A DNA stretch of 64,000 nucleotides from Silene latifolia. Lineage: Eukaryota; Streptophyta; Magnoliopsida; Caryophyllales; Caryophyllaceae. A program made the position numbers and the translations under genes. The notes beneath the pieces were generated by a model, which searched no databases, had not been told where the DNA came from, and saw only the letters and a list, made by a program, of their open reading frames with translations. Positions 12,062-24,279 of this stretch are shown one piece after another (the stretch's first letter is position 1; every line of letters begins with the position of its first letter). The stretch lies in NCBI RefSeq assembly GCF_048544455.1, contig NC_133526.1, positions 1 to 64,000 on the forward strand, read 5' to 3'.

Positions 12062-12894
12062 ATGGGGAAGATGAAAGGTTTCAAGGAGGAATTGAGTTTG
12101 GGTATGTAATTTGAACTTTGAAGTGCGTTTGCCTTCCTTATGTTTAATTAGATTGAAAAGTTGTTAATGGTTGGTTTTGCAGATGAAAGGTGCCATGAAT
12201 CTACTGATATGCTTGCCAAGTATCCTGACCGTCTTCCTGTTAGTCTTATTTTTCGGATCATTTTATTTTTAATTTGTATGTAAATCACTATATATATTAA
12301 ATAATTGATTGATGTGCAGGTGATCGCTGAAAAATATTCAAAAAGTGAGCTTCCTGCAATTGAGAAGAAAAAGTGGGTATCCTTCCTTGTTCACTTTTCA
12401 ACTTATTAGATATTTCTGCCTATTATGTAGTAATCATTCATTCATTTTGATAACATAGCAATCAAACAAGGAACAAATTGAATACAATATAATACACCTG
12501 AATCAATCAATCAATCAATCAATAAAATGAATGTGTCATGCTTGTTTGTTGAATGTTGATCCAGGTTTTTAGTTCCTAGAGACATGTCTGTTGGGGCATT
12601 CAATCACATATTAAGCACCAGGCTTCAGCTCACTCCGGGCAAGGCTCTTTTTATTTTTGTCAACGATACATTGCCTCCAACATGTAAGTCCGACAATATA
12701 TTATATGTATTTATTAATGTCAAGTTTAAAAGCAAGCCAACATTCTCATTTAATTAATTAATTAATTAATTGATGTTGTTGCAGCTAGTTTGATGGAGTC
12801 TGTGTATGAATCATGCAAGGATGAAGATGGATTTCTGTATATATGTTATAGCACTGAAAGCACCTTTGGTGGAGCTGCCTCCACCATCTATTAA
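12062..12894 (+). CDS. ATG8: Autophagy-related protein 8 (ubiquitin-like modifier), ATG8h/i-like
   Basis: ATG8 is conjugated to phosphatidylethanolamine on autophagosome membranes and binds cargo receptors carrying AIM/LIR motifs. Exons are 12062-12101, 12183-12238, 12320-12372, 12565-12683 and 12785-12894, giving 125 aa; the total of 378 nt keeps frame. Recognisable family blocks are [61 protein letters not shown] and [22 protein letters not shown]. The N-terminal half ([13 protein letters not shown]) looks most like the ATG8h/8i branch. The protein continues eight residues past the first conserved glycine (GAASTIY), so an ATG4 protease would have to trim it before conjugation, whereas ATG8h and 8i of Arabidopsis end at glycine. 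The start ATG is the one that gives the usual short N-terminal helix. Confidence 0.95.
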
Positions 12895-13917
12895 TTCACT
12901 AAATAAATATGGAGTACTTCCTTTTTCACTTGTTGCCCCTCATCTTAAGTTACTCTTGTAATTTCCAACAACATAAGCATACTCTGTAAATTAATGACTT
13001 AAATTCCCGTTATACTTGCTGTATCTGTTAAGTCTGTTTCCGATACTGATGCAAATCACTGAATCAAAGTCGATAACATACGACTTTGTTGAAGCTTATG
13101 CTAGCATTCACACCATTCATCACAATTACAGCCAGCCCAACCCCATAACACTCCTGCAAATTGGTCGTTTTTTAAAGGTCTGCGGAGCATCTAAGCGAGT
13201 AAAAGGGGCTAACTTGGATGCCCGGGCATGGGCTAGACTTACATTCCGAAAAACCTAAAAGCTAATCCCAAAGATTCCTGGAGTAGCTGTGAAAGTTGAA
13301 ATCAAATAGGTGGTGTTTGCTTTCATGGAGACGCTGATCCAGTGCTCAATTCACCGACCTAAGAGGATGGCATTAAGCTCTAGGTATAACATCAATCGCT
13401 AAGGTCACTACTGAAGTAGAAAAGGGTACCACTAATGTTTTGGAAAAACAAGGGGTGCCATGTAGAATTTGAAAAACGAGGATGGTACCACATAAAGAAA
13501 AAAAACACCACTTTTTTGTGCTCTAGAGCTTCGGGACAAGTAGTGCAAAAACAAAACAGGTATTCTAATCCCCAAGCTTGCAAAATATGTGGAGAAATGC
13601 AGCTTATTGTCCTGCAATTTCAGGACACTAGTCAAATTTTCGGGGTAAAAAAACATAACAAAGCATTCCGATCAGTCATAAACCAAGGTTAACAATCATA
13701 CTGTCTTACAGCAATTATTATTTTCTCATGTATACACTTGTATCATATCATACTACGTAATAAACTTGAGCTCGCCCTCGGCTAAAACAAGGCAAAATTA
13801 AGCTTGTGACCAAAACACAACATGATGCACAATATCCAAAAAGCATCTCATGACATGAAAAATGATATCAATCCAGACTGAATAATAGCGCCTCAAAAGG
13901 CATAGGCAAAACTATCA
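12895..13917. other. Region between the ATG8 and ZNF598 gene ends
   Basis: The two neighbouring genes converge here, so this should hold both 3' UTRs. Around 13380-13640 is a non-coding stretch containing GGGGTGCCATGTAGAATTTG and GGATGGTACCACATAAAG, which looks like a dispersed repeat, but I cannot name its family. The open frames on either strand look like chance. Confidence 0.5.
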
Positions 13918-16900
13918 TCACTTTGTAAACAGTCTCTGCCCACCTCCACCACTCCATACGCTGCGAGTAGATGCCCCTTTAGATGGGTTCATGGCCTCAT
14001 CTGAAGTGGCATCGGTATTGGAATTCCTAACATCTAAAGTGGCTGCGGGGGAGTTATCTCCCAGTCGCAGTCTGTGAAACTTTGATGTCTTCTTTTTCTG
14101 AGTCTTTGCTCCACCCCCGTCCACTGAGCTTTGACCATTTTTGCTTCCAGCTGATTGCAAAGGAGGTTGCTGGTCTGCCATAGTTGACTTCCCTTTACTT
14201 CCCCTGTAACCATCCTTTTCTAAAACCTCCACTTCTTCGGTGGGCTTCAACTGAGACTGCAAACTTCTCACAGTGCTAATGACACTCTCTGCCAGCGACT
14301 CTTGAGAATTCATCGCCTTCTTCCCTTTGGTTATTGAACTACTGCTTCCCTTCATATAAAAATTGCCGTCATCCCAAAATGTTTCCCGTGACCCATTACT
14401 CTGCACAGTAGCATTATAAGCCTCAAGAAGCTCTTTCTGTTTCTGAATATCAGGCAACAATCTAGCCAAGTCGGGAACAAGGTGTGTCAAGTCAAACTGC
14501 TTCACATATTCCAGATATTCCCATGTATCTACTGAACCTTGGCGATATTCTTGAGAAATTCCCTTGAAAGCATTATATTTGCCTTCATCGTAATCTAAAG
14601 CAGCCCGCATTCTCTCCACGACGGTCTTATTAGCAGTATGAGCATCCTCTGTTTTCTTTTTTCCACTAGAATGCAATCTATTATGTTGTGCGGCTGAGAC
14701 AGGCGGAAAATCAGTTGCAGAATCTAATGATCTACTATCCATGAGATTAGGAGCTGAGGTAGAGTGGTTCAATCGACTACTACCCCCTGAATTCCTTAAA
14801 GTCCATGAACCGCCCATTGCACTACCGTGCTCATCAGCTGATCGCAGAGAGCTGGCATAGCTAGATGACTCAGACCCATTAATTGCTACTGCCTTTGTTG
14901 AACCAGCGGTAGAATTAGGAACAAGAGAAGGCCATGGGGTTGAAGTAGCAGGAGCAGGCCCGGCTGCAGCAGCTTCCTGAGAATACTGGGTTGCTGAGGT
15001 AGGGGTGGCAGTGCGTGGGGCAAGCAGCGAGGCAGCAGGGCGTGGGGATGGGGCCGTAGGGCGTGAGGCTGGGGCTGGGACCACAGAGCGTGAGGCTGGG
15101 GCTGGGACCGCAGGGCGTGAGGCTGGGGCTGGGACCGCAGGGCGGGGCGCCGGAACAACTGGAGCATGCCAGGGGCTTGAAGAAGCAGTTCTAGGCTGCG
15201 CAGAATTAAGAACGGTTGCCTTATTCTGACGCCGTAGCTTGGCTGCCAAAGTGTTCTTCGATTTTGGTTGAGACTGTTGTTGGCTGCTGCTGGGTGCAGT
15301 TGATAGTGGAGGAAAGGAAGATTCTACAAGAGGTCCTGCGGGTGAGATCTGAGATACAGCCTGACGGTATCTTAATGAAGATTCAGACTCACTAGTGCCC
15401 AATGATTCAAATGATTGCACAAGGCTTGGCTCGGAGGAAGCTGAGGTTGAAGAAGGATCAGGCAACACGACACTTGAGTTAACACTCTCAACAATGTTTT
15501 GGAAAGCCATATCTTGCTCACTATCCGGTGAAGATTCACGACGGAAAGATCGCCTCCGTCCACGATGATAACCCGACTCATTGTTGCTCCGGTATCTAAA
15601 ACTGGTTGGTATCTGTGAGCAGAACAAGGAAGAAGTGATTGAACATAAATTGCAATGACACGGCCCTGAGGTATCAACCTCTTACATGCTTGCATTTCAG
15701 CCCCTCAAAATGGAAATCAGTTCTTTATTTATTTGAGGGTTACATCAACTGATAATCCCCACCCGATGGCAGTAACAATTCCCGACAACTATTGGATTCT
15801 GGATAAGCCTACACGTAACTTCGAGCATACCTGAAGCACAGCATTCCGTTTCGACCTAGACATGCGGCCTCCATGTTCCAAAGCATTATGTCTCTGCATA
15901 AAAGCATACAAAAAAGGTAGTCCCAATCATTAAAAGGTAACAGTACAGCATTGAACAGATAGAGTACTTGGGAATCCGTGGATCAGGATCCAAAATTCCA
16001 AAGCATGCAGAAACAAGACACCAAAAAGGAGTCATTTAAAATTCCCTAATTTTCTATAGACATAGCATACGGTAGCATGGGGTGAGGTTTGAAATTGAAA
16101 ACTGGAAAGACAGATTTAAGTATTTAACACAATTGGCCAGCCCAAATTCTCCAGTATACCTTTAAATCTTCGGCTGTTTGGAAAGCGATAAACTTTTTCC
16201 GAAGGCATTCTTCATCCTCACACAGGTGATGAACATGACGAAAATGATTCTGTAACAAAAAAAAGAAAGAGAAAGTAACATAAGATATGCATGGGGTTGA
16301 CAATGTAGAAGGGTATTCAAGTTAAGTATGGGAGAAGAGTCCTTGCCTCAAGGTCGTCATAATCTTTAAAATATTCGTATCGCTCAGGATGTTGCCTGGG
16401 AAGTAATTGGCAAAATGTTAAATGGGTTGAGAAGCAAGTGATAAAAGCAGGGAGAAAGAAAGAAAGGGAAGTAAAAGAAACCTTTGACAAAAATGACAAG
16501 TGAAGTGTTCCCTGGACATATGATTATAAAGTTCGTTTTCTCCGTAAAAAGAAGTGCGACAAAATTCACAAATGGGATGACCAGCAAATCCACCTCTTTC
16601 GGTTTCAGTTCCATCGACGAGGGAATCCCCAGTGCGTTTATGCTGATTGAGCTGTGACCTGGTATAAAGCTTTTGCTCGCAGATAAACACCTTACGGCCT
16701 TCCAAACAAAGGTCACACATAAAGAGCTTGTGTTGGTGAGCCAAGTGACCCTTGAGCTGACCAATGTTCCTAAAGCGAAGGCGCTTGGTAATGTTGGAGT
16801 CTTGATCACAAACACTGCAGGAAAGCCTGCAGGTAGCCTTGATCATGTTGTATTGTTCAACATCGTCAAAGTAAGCCTGAGTATCCTCGTGGTACCAGTA

Positions 16901-17254
16901 TGACCCCACCTTCCCTTCCCTCCCTTGTGATACACCAGGCAGCTGCTTCGAGAAGTCCCCTATCATTTTCGTATAATCCCCCATCGCCTACATACATACA
17001 TACATATATTCACAGCTAAGAATTGTTGAATTAACAAGTGAAAGGAAAGAATGAAATAAAGAAACAATTCAGGAATTGTTAGTTACCTTGGTGACGAAAA
17101 CGACGTCGCAGAGTGATTTGCAGATGCAGCAGCGGCGATCGTCGCAGATGAAGCGAAGACGGGCGACGCAAGTGGAACAAACATCTCGGTGTCCGCATGC
17201 TCCGTAGGCAACCCATTCAAGATTATCCGCACATACAGCACAACTGTCGTCCAT
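13918..17254 (-). CDS. ZNF598: RING and C2H2-type zinc-finger E3 ubiquitin ligase, ZNF598/HEL2 homolog
   Basis: ZNF598 (yeast Hel2) senses collided ribosomes and ubiquitinates small-subunit proteins to start ribosome-associated quality control. Exons on the minus strand are 17254-17087, 16987-16482, 16395-16347, 16249-16160, 15893-15831 and 15612-13918, giving 856 aa. A RING finger lies at about residues 5-50 (CAVCADNLEWVAYGACGHRD then CSTC and CCICK). It is followed by the family region YWYHEDTQAYFDDVEQYNMI, the finger blocks LKGHLAHQHKLFMCDLCLEG and CEFCRTSFYG, and HFTCHFCQRQHPERYEYF. The C-terminal half is low complexity, with an Ala/Pro repeat of the type VPAPASRP. The intron after exon 3 starts with GC (GAG|GCAAGG) instead of GT; the homologous reading NHFRHVHHLCEDEEC continues correctly after it. 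The start MDDSCAVCA matches the family. Confidence 0.93.
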
Positions 17255-18038
17255 TGTTGATACTTTCAATTCTGGGAATTTGGGGGAATTTTTAGGGTTA
17301 AGGAGATTTGGAGATGGAGAAAACAATACGGAGTATAAAAGAGGAGAGAGAGGAGCTTTTATTCTTTTATTTTAACTTTAAACAAGATTCTCAATTGTTT
17401 GTGATTTCTGAGTTCCCCTATTTGGGCTCCCAATTCCCAATTCCTAATTCCCTACCAGGCTTAGCCTAAACTCCTAATTCAGCCCGTCGGCCCACTTCTA
17501 TTTATTCAAAATATCGTTAATTCTTGTGACTAAAACCACTTTTTATCTTATTAAACTAACCTCCAATATTTAACCATTTCCTTAATTGATGTTTCCTTCC
17601 TTTTTATCTACCACTTTTACTCCATCATATGTAAATTAAATCACCTCGTTTTAAATTTGTCAACATTAAAATTGTCCTTACGAATTATAAACTAGTTTTG
17701 TCACCCATAAAAATCACGGGTTTGACTTTTTTTGTTATTTTGTTTTCGTTGTATTTTTCGTAAAAGTGTTTTTTGACTTTTTCCTACACTTTCTTTTTGA
17801 CTTGGAGATATATTATAGTTAGGGTATTTTGAAATTTTGTGATATTAGTCAAAACTATGTAATGAGGATTGACACCAAAACCCTTGAATCTATATGATGG
17901 TTTGATTTGTCTTAATGACAACCCCTAAGTTAGTATTCCATTTTAATATCCGAGAATTGTAACCACTAAATCAAACTTATTTAAAGGAAACAAAAATAAT
18001 TGGTATATATGTGAAATAATAGAAGAATTAAATATTAA
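17255..18038. other. ZNF598 promoter and AT-rich intergenic sequence
   Basis: The first 150 bases are the likely 5' UTR and promoter of the minus-strand ZNF598 gene. The remainder is AT-rich and I see no gene or recognisable repeat in it. Confidence 0.55.
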
Positions 18039-18707
18039 CGTCATTGCTCATTCATGGACATGTTTTACTTATTCATGGACATTTTGCCATAACTTTTCCA
18101 TTCATTGTCCTTTATCAAAAATCAGAAGAAAATAACTCTTTCTTCCTCTAGCTATCAAAGTTGGCCAAATTTTCACCAAATTTCTCAATTAGAAATTGTA
18201 ATTCTCATACTAACCAAGTAATAATTCAAACTCCATCAATCAAACATCAATTTTGTAATTCAATTAAGTAGGTGTAAATCGAATTAGGATTTAAAAAATA
18301 ATCAGAGTTTATTAAAAAATTAGTTTAGGGGTGGCAGGGAAGGAGGGGCACAGATCGGACGTCGACAGTGGAGGGTGGTCTGTCGTGCAAGGGGGTCAGA
18401 TACGGGGTAGGGCCGTACGGATGGTGGTGTTGCCAGGGGTGGAAGAGAGGTGGTGGTTGTTTTATTTGTTAATGTTTATTTTAGCCGGGAATGGGAGGAC
18501 TGTCGATTTTGTCGAAGTATCTGGCATGAGAGTGCGTGTAAGAGGGGTGGTGCAGAAGGTGGCGCATGTTGGTGTTTTATGGTGGTTGAAAGGTTGAGGG
18601 AGGAAATTGAGTTAGGAACAAAACTGTAAAATCTTAGAAATGGGAGGGATAAAGTTGTAAATCGTGTCCATGATTAAGTAAATCATGTACATGAATGAAC
18701 ATGACCC
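18039..18707. mobile_element. Non-autonomous TIR DNA transposon with 8-bp target duplication
   Basis: Imperfect inverted ends of about 45 bp (GTCATTGCTCATTCATGGAC at the left; the right end reads GGGTCATGTTCATTCATGTA on the other strand) enclose 669 bp. The flanks carry the same 8 bp, AATATTAA (18031-18038 and 18708-18715). Eight bases point to hAT, although short MULE-type duplications are possible. The middle (about 18331-18597) is unusually GC-rich, G-rich on the plus strand and open for 88 codons, but I recognise no protein in it; it may be captured host sequence. Confidence 0.78.
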
Positions 18708-19182
18708 AATATTAATTGTTTATACCTTGACATTTCACATTTAGATCCTTAATAAGTACACTCTGAAAATAAATAAAAATAAATTAGAATCCAATTGAAT
18801 AGAGTGTAAAACTGTAAAAGACTAAACAAAATTATGCAAATAAAAAGTTATAGGTGAATGGAAGTCTCGCCGCCTTTTGTGGTCTTATTTATAATTTTGA
18901 ATTAAATGGCTTTTAATTGATATATCTCTTGAGTTCTTCGGTTATAATTGGTCTCAATAAACCCTCCTAATGCTAATGATAAATGAGAGTTATTGAAATT
19001 AGACTTTAATGAATTAGAGGAAGTTATAAGATGTAAACATCATTTTAATGAGTCAATTTAACTAATTTTTATTTTTTATCTTTTTAGTTTCCAAAATCAT
19101 TAACGATTGAGTAATGAAAAATTACTCATGCATATTTTCTTAAAGAGTTTGTGAAAGTTTTTAAATGATCACTTAGTCATTT
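18708..19182. other. AT-rich intergenic sequence ending in a repeat split by the LTR element
   Basis: No gene is visible. The last 130 bases (about 19050-19182), with TTTTTATTTTTTATC, CATGCATATTTTC and GTTTTTAAATGATCACTTAG, reappear in similar form just beyond the far end of the LTR element at 30372-30575, so the element sits within an older local duplication. Confidence 0.55.
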
Positions 19183-19784
19183 TGATGGGGCATATTCTGC
19201 ACCGCTGACCAAGTCAACGTATTGAGCAAGGTCAAAGATATCCACAGCAAGTCAACGACTTAGACAGCCTAGCCGATCGACCCATCGGCCGGTCACTGGT
19301 CTCGGCATGACAACCTGCCAGCCGGGACACATACCCGCGTACTCATATCCAAGACCCCTCGGCGGTGAGTCAACAGGGCCCGCCGGCCTGCCATAGGTCC
19401 CTCGGCCGAGGGGTAGATCAGTCTTTCCACCTGCTAGCCACTTGGCCACTACGTGACAAAAGGTGAAAGCCTATAAATACTCCTCAACCTTCATTGAGGA
19501 GAAGGGCCAACTAATCCACAACTAAACCTAAATACACTATTCATCTGGTAATATCTTCCTTATCTCTCTACAATATACATTCAAATTGAAGTAACAACTT
19601 ACCCCTTAAGTTTACGACTTGAGCGTCGGAGTGAGTACGCTTGCACAAAGCCAAGCCCTCGCCTCGTTCATTGTGCAGGAGAGGCCGAGAGGAACGATTA
19701 AGACCAAAGGAGAATCCAACTCAAGACATCATTCAACAAGCCACGGGTGGTAACTATACTTGCTCTGGAATTACACCCGGAACA
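19183..19784 (+). repeat. 5' LTR of the Tat/Retand-like element
   Basis: It begins TGATGGGGCATATTCTGCAC and ends CTGGAATTACACCCGGAACA. TATAAATACTCCTC near 19475 is the likely core promoter, and the stretch after it the start of the element RNA. It pairs with the copy at 29758-30371. Confidence 0.95.
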
Positions 19785-19803
19785 ATTGGCGCCGTCTGTG
19801 GGG
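19785..19803 (+). other. Primer-binding region
   Basis: Immediately after the LTR the sequence reads ATTGGCGCCGTCTGTGGGG. This is the position where a host tRNA primes reverse transcription; the same motif follows the LTR of the element at 1-3547. I have not matched it to a particular tRNA. Confidence 0.8.
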
Positions 19804-20033
19804 AAAGACACTAGAAGCTAGTCAAATTCATTCCCAAAACAACAAAAACCCACCCAAAAAGCTAAGAAGATGTCGAAACAATAAGACGCAGTCGTGACCG
19901 ACGAAACCCCATTCCACCAGGATGATACCTTCAACAATTCTGGAGTCGTGCAGCCCTCCACCGGCGGAGTAATCCAACCGGAGTTCGGGATGCCAATAAT
20001 GCCGGACACGCCGCGCCATAACCAGTCACCATC

Positions 20034-21407
20034 ATGGGACATGTGGTTGACATAGCAAAATCGAAAATGGTCCTGGACTTAATTAGTAATACGCTTTGCT
20101 CACACTTTGTCACACCGACAAGAGCGGCGGAAACCGTCCGGAGACCAGGGGCCCAAAACGTGACTCCGAGGAATTTGAACGGAGCACTGGGAGAAGCTGA
20201 CCCAGCCAAGTCGCCGGGGGAGCCCAAAGTGGGCGTGGTAGACCTAAGTCCTTCCCGCACTCATGGGAGGACAGCGTCCCCGCAACACGAACGAGGCTTA
20301 CCCCAAAGGAACCGGAGGAGTCCGACTCGGCGAGTTGGAGAAGAAGCCCGAGTCGAAGAAGGAGTCCTTCCCGCTACGAGGAGAGGAGCCGGATTAGGAA
20401 TGCGAGGAGCCGATCGCCGCGTGTCGTTCGACACGTAGTCGAGACCCCTCAACGCCTACGTCCTAGAAGTCCAGGTGTCGACTAAGCTCAAGTTGCCACC
20501 CCTATCATACAAAGGAGATAGTGATCCAGCCGACCACGCCGAGGCTTTCGAGTCTTACATGTCGGTATGGGAGCAGCGGATGAGGTCCGGTGCCGAGTTT
20601 TCCCAACAACTTTGCATGGGATGGCTCAAAGTTGGTACAAAGGGCTTCCCGACGGCTCGGTATACTATTACGCCGACCTAAGAGACGCCTTTCTAGCCCA
20701 GTACTCTTGCAACAAGAGAAGGGCCGTGGAGACATCGGACCTCCTAACTATCAAACAGGAGGGGGGGCGAGTCTCTACGAAGCTATGTGAAGAGGTTCGA
20801 TGGAAAGGTCCAGATTCGGAAATTAATCCCGAATCGGCGGCCTTCGCGCCGATGAAGGGCCTCCCAAGGGGAGACTTAAAAAATGAGCTCATCAAGTGCG
20901 GAGGCCTGAGCTTGGATGCCGCCCGGAGGATGGCCGACCAGGCCATCAAGGTAGAAGACTATCACAAGACATGGGTAGGCCCCAAATGAGGCCGAACACT
21001 CGAGAAAAGAAGAACCGCCGGGAGGACAACCCGATGAAAGACGCCGTGACAACAATGGATCACGGTCCGATGAGAGACGCCGTGACAATAATAGGTCACG
21101 GTCGGACAAATCTGCGGGGGAGCTCGGGAACGTACTACAAAAAAAAACGTACGATGATCACACCCCCCTAGTCGTATCGGCCGCCGAGGTCTTCGCGTTG
21201 AGCAAGAACGAGGGCCAGAAGTGGGAAAGACCCCCTAGGCCGAGGAGTGACGGTGACACGAGCCAGTACTGTGAGTACCACGGCCACACCGGACACTTAA
21301 CCAACGACTGCCGACATCTGAAGAATGCCATTGAAGAACTGATCCGTAAGGGGAGCCTCGGCAAATATGTTGCGGAGGCCAAAACCAGATGCCGGCGGGT
21401 CAAATAG
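20034..21407 (+). mobile_element. gag region of the Tat/Retand-like element
   Basis: The capsid region includes LSYKGDSDPADHAEAFESYM and a run resembling the retrotransposon gag domain (KLVQRA, LKNELIKCGG). It ends in a zinc-knuckle-like motif, CEYHGHTGHLTNDC, followed by RHLKNAIEELIRKG, the usual Tat arrangement. Gag would form the particle that packages the element RNA. The region is broken. Confidence 0.85.
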
Positions 21408-21995
21408 CAAGCCCGTCTTTGAACGGATAGGAGTAATCCACGTTGTCATCGGGGGCAACGGGAACGATGGGTCCGCTCATGGGCACAAACGGCACCTGAA
21501 TGAACCATATCAGGCCATCAACTTTGTGCCCAACACAGCCACCCCCGCTCCCAACATCCCCGATATGACCATCGGGCGGGAGGACTACGAGGAGTCATCG
21601 CTCCTCACAAATGACCCACTTGCAGTCCATCCGGACATAGCCAACCACTTGGTGAAGAGGTGCCTGATTGACACAGGCGCCTACACAAACGTCATGTACA
21701 GATAATGCTTTCTCAGCCTCGGTCTGAGGATTGAAGACCTGAGCCCCTGCACCAACCCGTTGTACAGCTTTTATAGAGCCGGTCTGGTACCCCTGGGGTC
21801 AGTCAGATTGCCGATGAGGTTCGGCGAGGGAGGCGCAGCCAAGAACGTCATGTCTGAATTCGTAGTCATCGACGGCACGTCTGCCTACAACGTTCTCATA
21901 GGACGGGTCACTTTGAGCGAAATCGACGCTGTGATCTCCATCCGGGCCCTGACATTGATATACGTCTCGGACCGGGGGGAAGCACATAAACCCGT
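21367..21995 (+). mobile_element. Aspartic protease region of the element
   Basis: The retropepsin signature CLIDTGAYTNVMY and the later block VVIDGTSAYNVLIGRVTLSE mark the protease that would cut the polyprotein. The corresponding region of the element at 1-3547 matches closely. Confidence 0.8.
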
Positions 21996-22009
21996 CTCGA
22001 AGAACGAGA

Positions 22010-22400
22010 AGGATCCCGGTGTATGGGAGATACACACTAACGGCCCTTCCACGACGGATAGCTCGGAAGCCAGCATCGTTATTTTTAGCCCAAACGGAGA
22101 CGTATTTGAGCACGCCTTGAAGCTTACCTCCGTGACCTCAAACAACGAATCCAAGTACGAGGCGAATAACCGGAGTCAAGCTAGCCAGAACCGCCAAGGC
22201 GGAGCATGTCGTGGTGAAAACAGATTCGCTCTTATTGACCAACCGGATCAAAGGAGAGTACAAGGCTCGGGACTATAGGACGACAAGGTATCTAGAGAAG
22301 GTGAGAGCCGCGCTTCAAAATTAAAATCCTTCCGATACAAAGACACTCCCGGGCCCGAGAACGACCGAACCATCGCATGGTTGAAGGAGCGAGAGACGAG
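22010..22400 (+). mobile_element. Extra, displaced RNase H-like segment between protease and RT
   Basis: The stretch resembles at DNA and protein level the second RNase H at about 23840-24220 of this same element: compare WEIHTNGPSTTDSS with WEVYTDGSSTTNSS, and FSPNGDVFEHALK with ISPNGDEFEYALK. The element at 1-3547 has no such segment in this place. It appears to be a diverged second copy of the domain placed upstream of RT. I regard it as a rearrangement, not a working domain. Confidence 0.75.
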
Positions 22401-22524
22401 AGGAGATGGAGATTGATCCAGGCCGCACCGTAACCGTCGGTGTCAACCTAGAACCAAAATTCAGGGCCAAACTCCTGGACTGCTAAGGAAGAATAAGGAC
22501 GTCTTCGCCTACTCGGCGGCCGAG

Positions 22525-24230
22525 ATGCGGTGTGAGCCGGAGGTAATTACTCACAAGCTAAACGTACTTCCCACCGCTCGCCCCGTCAAACAAAGGATGA
22601 GGAACTCCTCAGTCGAGAAAGATGAGGCCATCAAAGCCGAAGTAGATAAACTACTTACGGCGGGTTTTATTATGCCTTGCACTTACCCTGAGTGGCTAGC
22701 CAATGTTGTGATGGTGAGGAAATCATCGGGAGCATGGAGAATGTGTGTAGATTTCACCAATCTTAATAAAGCATGCCCCAAAGATTGTTATCCTTTGCCT
22801 CGAATAGATAGCTTAATCGACGCCACGGCAGCTACACCATCTTGAGCCTGCTAGACGCCTTCTCGGGGTACCACCAGGTATTCATGGCTGAGGAAGACAT
22901 GCCTAAATGCGCATTCATCACCGCTAACGGCACATACATGTACAAAATGATGCCGTTTGGTTTGAAAAACGCCGGCGCAACGTATACAAGACTGGTGGTG
23001 GACAAAGTGTTCCAAAATCAAAAAGGGCGAAACATTGAGGCTTACGTCGACGATGCTATTGTGAAAAGCAAGTCCGACAACGAGCACACTGCCGATTTAC
23101 ACGAAACATTTTGTTCACTAAGGAAATACAAGATGAAGCTCAACCCAATGAAATGCAACTTCGGTGTCCGGGCAGGTAAATTCCTCGGTGTACTTGTCAG
23201 TGCCAGAGGAATCGATGCAAATCCAGACAAAATCCAAGCAATCCTAGACCTGCCGGAACCAAGGAATCGAAAAGAGGTTATGATGCTTGACCGGAGAATG
23301 GCGGCTCTCGCCCGTTTCATCTCTCGGTCAGCCGACAAGAGCACCCCATTCTTCAAAGTATTGAAAGGGAATAAAGACTTGGTGGGGGAGGAACAGAGCA
23401 CGGCTTTCAAGCAACCGAAAGCTCATCTTCGGACTCTCCCAACTCTGTCCGGGCCGATCTTTGGGGAGACGCTATACCTATATATAGAAGTTACCTCGGC
23501 CACGGTCAGTGTTGTAATCATCAGGGAAGAAGACAAACAGCAACACCCAATCTACTTTGTCAGCCATACGCTGTTGCCCGCCGAGAGAAATTACCCACTA
23601 ATTGAAAAAGCGATCAGCCCGAGGAAGTTAAAACCCTACTTCGACGCACACCCCGTGACGGTCCTAACCGATCAGCCATTGGAGAAAGCTTTGGAAAAAT
23701 TCGAACAATCCGGCAGGCTCATCAAATGGGCAGTGGAACTCTCTGGTTTCGGCATTCAGTACAAACCAAGGCCTTTGATAAAGGGGCAAGCACTTGCAGA
23801 TTTCCTGGCCGAATGCACATATCAAGAAGAACCAAACCCAGGCATATGGGAGGTTTACACCGACGGCTCCTCCACGACGAACAGCTCAGGAGCCGGTATC
23901 CTTATCATCAGCCCAAACGGAGACGAGTTTGAGTACGCCTTGAAATTCACCTTCTCGGCCTCGAACAACGAATCCGAATACGAGGCGGTGATAACCGGAG
24001 TCGAGCTAGCTAGGGTCAGCTGGGAGCGAGAACACATTGTGTTGAAAATGGACTCACCGTTGGTTACTAACCAAATCAGAGGGAGTTTGAGGCTCGGGAC
24101 GACGGAATGGTAAGGTACCTAGAGAGGGTAAAAGCCGACATAGCGAAATTGAAATCTTTCCAAATCCAATGCGTTCCCGATCCGAGAATAACCGGCCGAC
24201 GCTCTCTCCAAACTTGCCACTCAACCATCA
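22525..24230 (+). mobile_element. Reverse transcriptase and two RNase H domains of the element
   Basis: Reverse transcriptase shows WRMCVDFTNLNKACPKDCYP, LLDAFSGYHQV, MPFGLKNAGATY and the catalytic YVDD (about 23042-23053). The usual RNase H follows (PIYFVSHTLLPAERNYPLIE), and then the Tat-specific archaeal-type RNase H (WEVYTDGSSTTNSSGAGI, ASNNESEYEAVITGVELA). This order is established for Tat elements. The region is broken but still easy to recognise. Confidence 0.92.
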
Positions 24231-24279
24231 AGAATGTCACCAACCGTCTTTGGTAGATATCGAGAATGCGAAGAGCATC

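Noticed and set aside
18331-18597. 88-codon frame as a host gene
   Set aside because: It lies inside a TIR transposon, resembles no family I know and has low-complexity G-rich composition.
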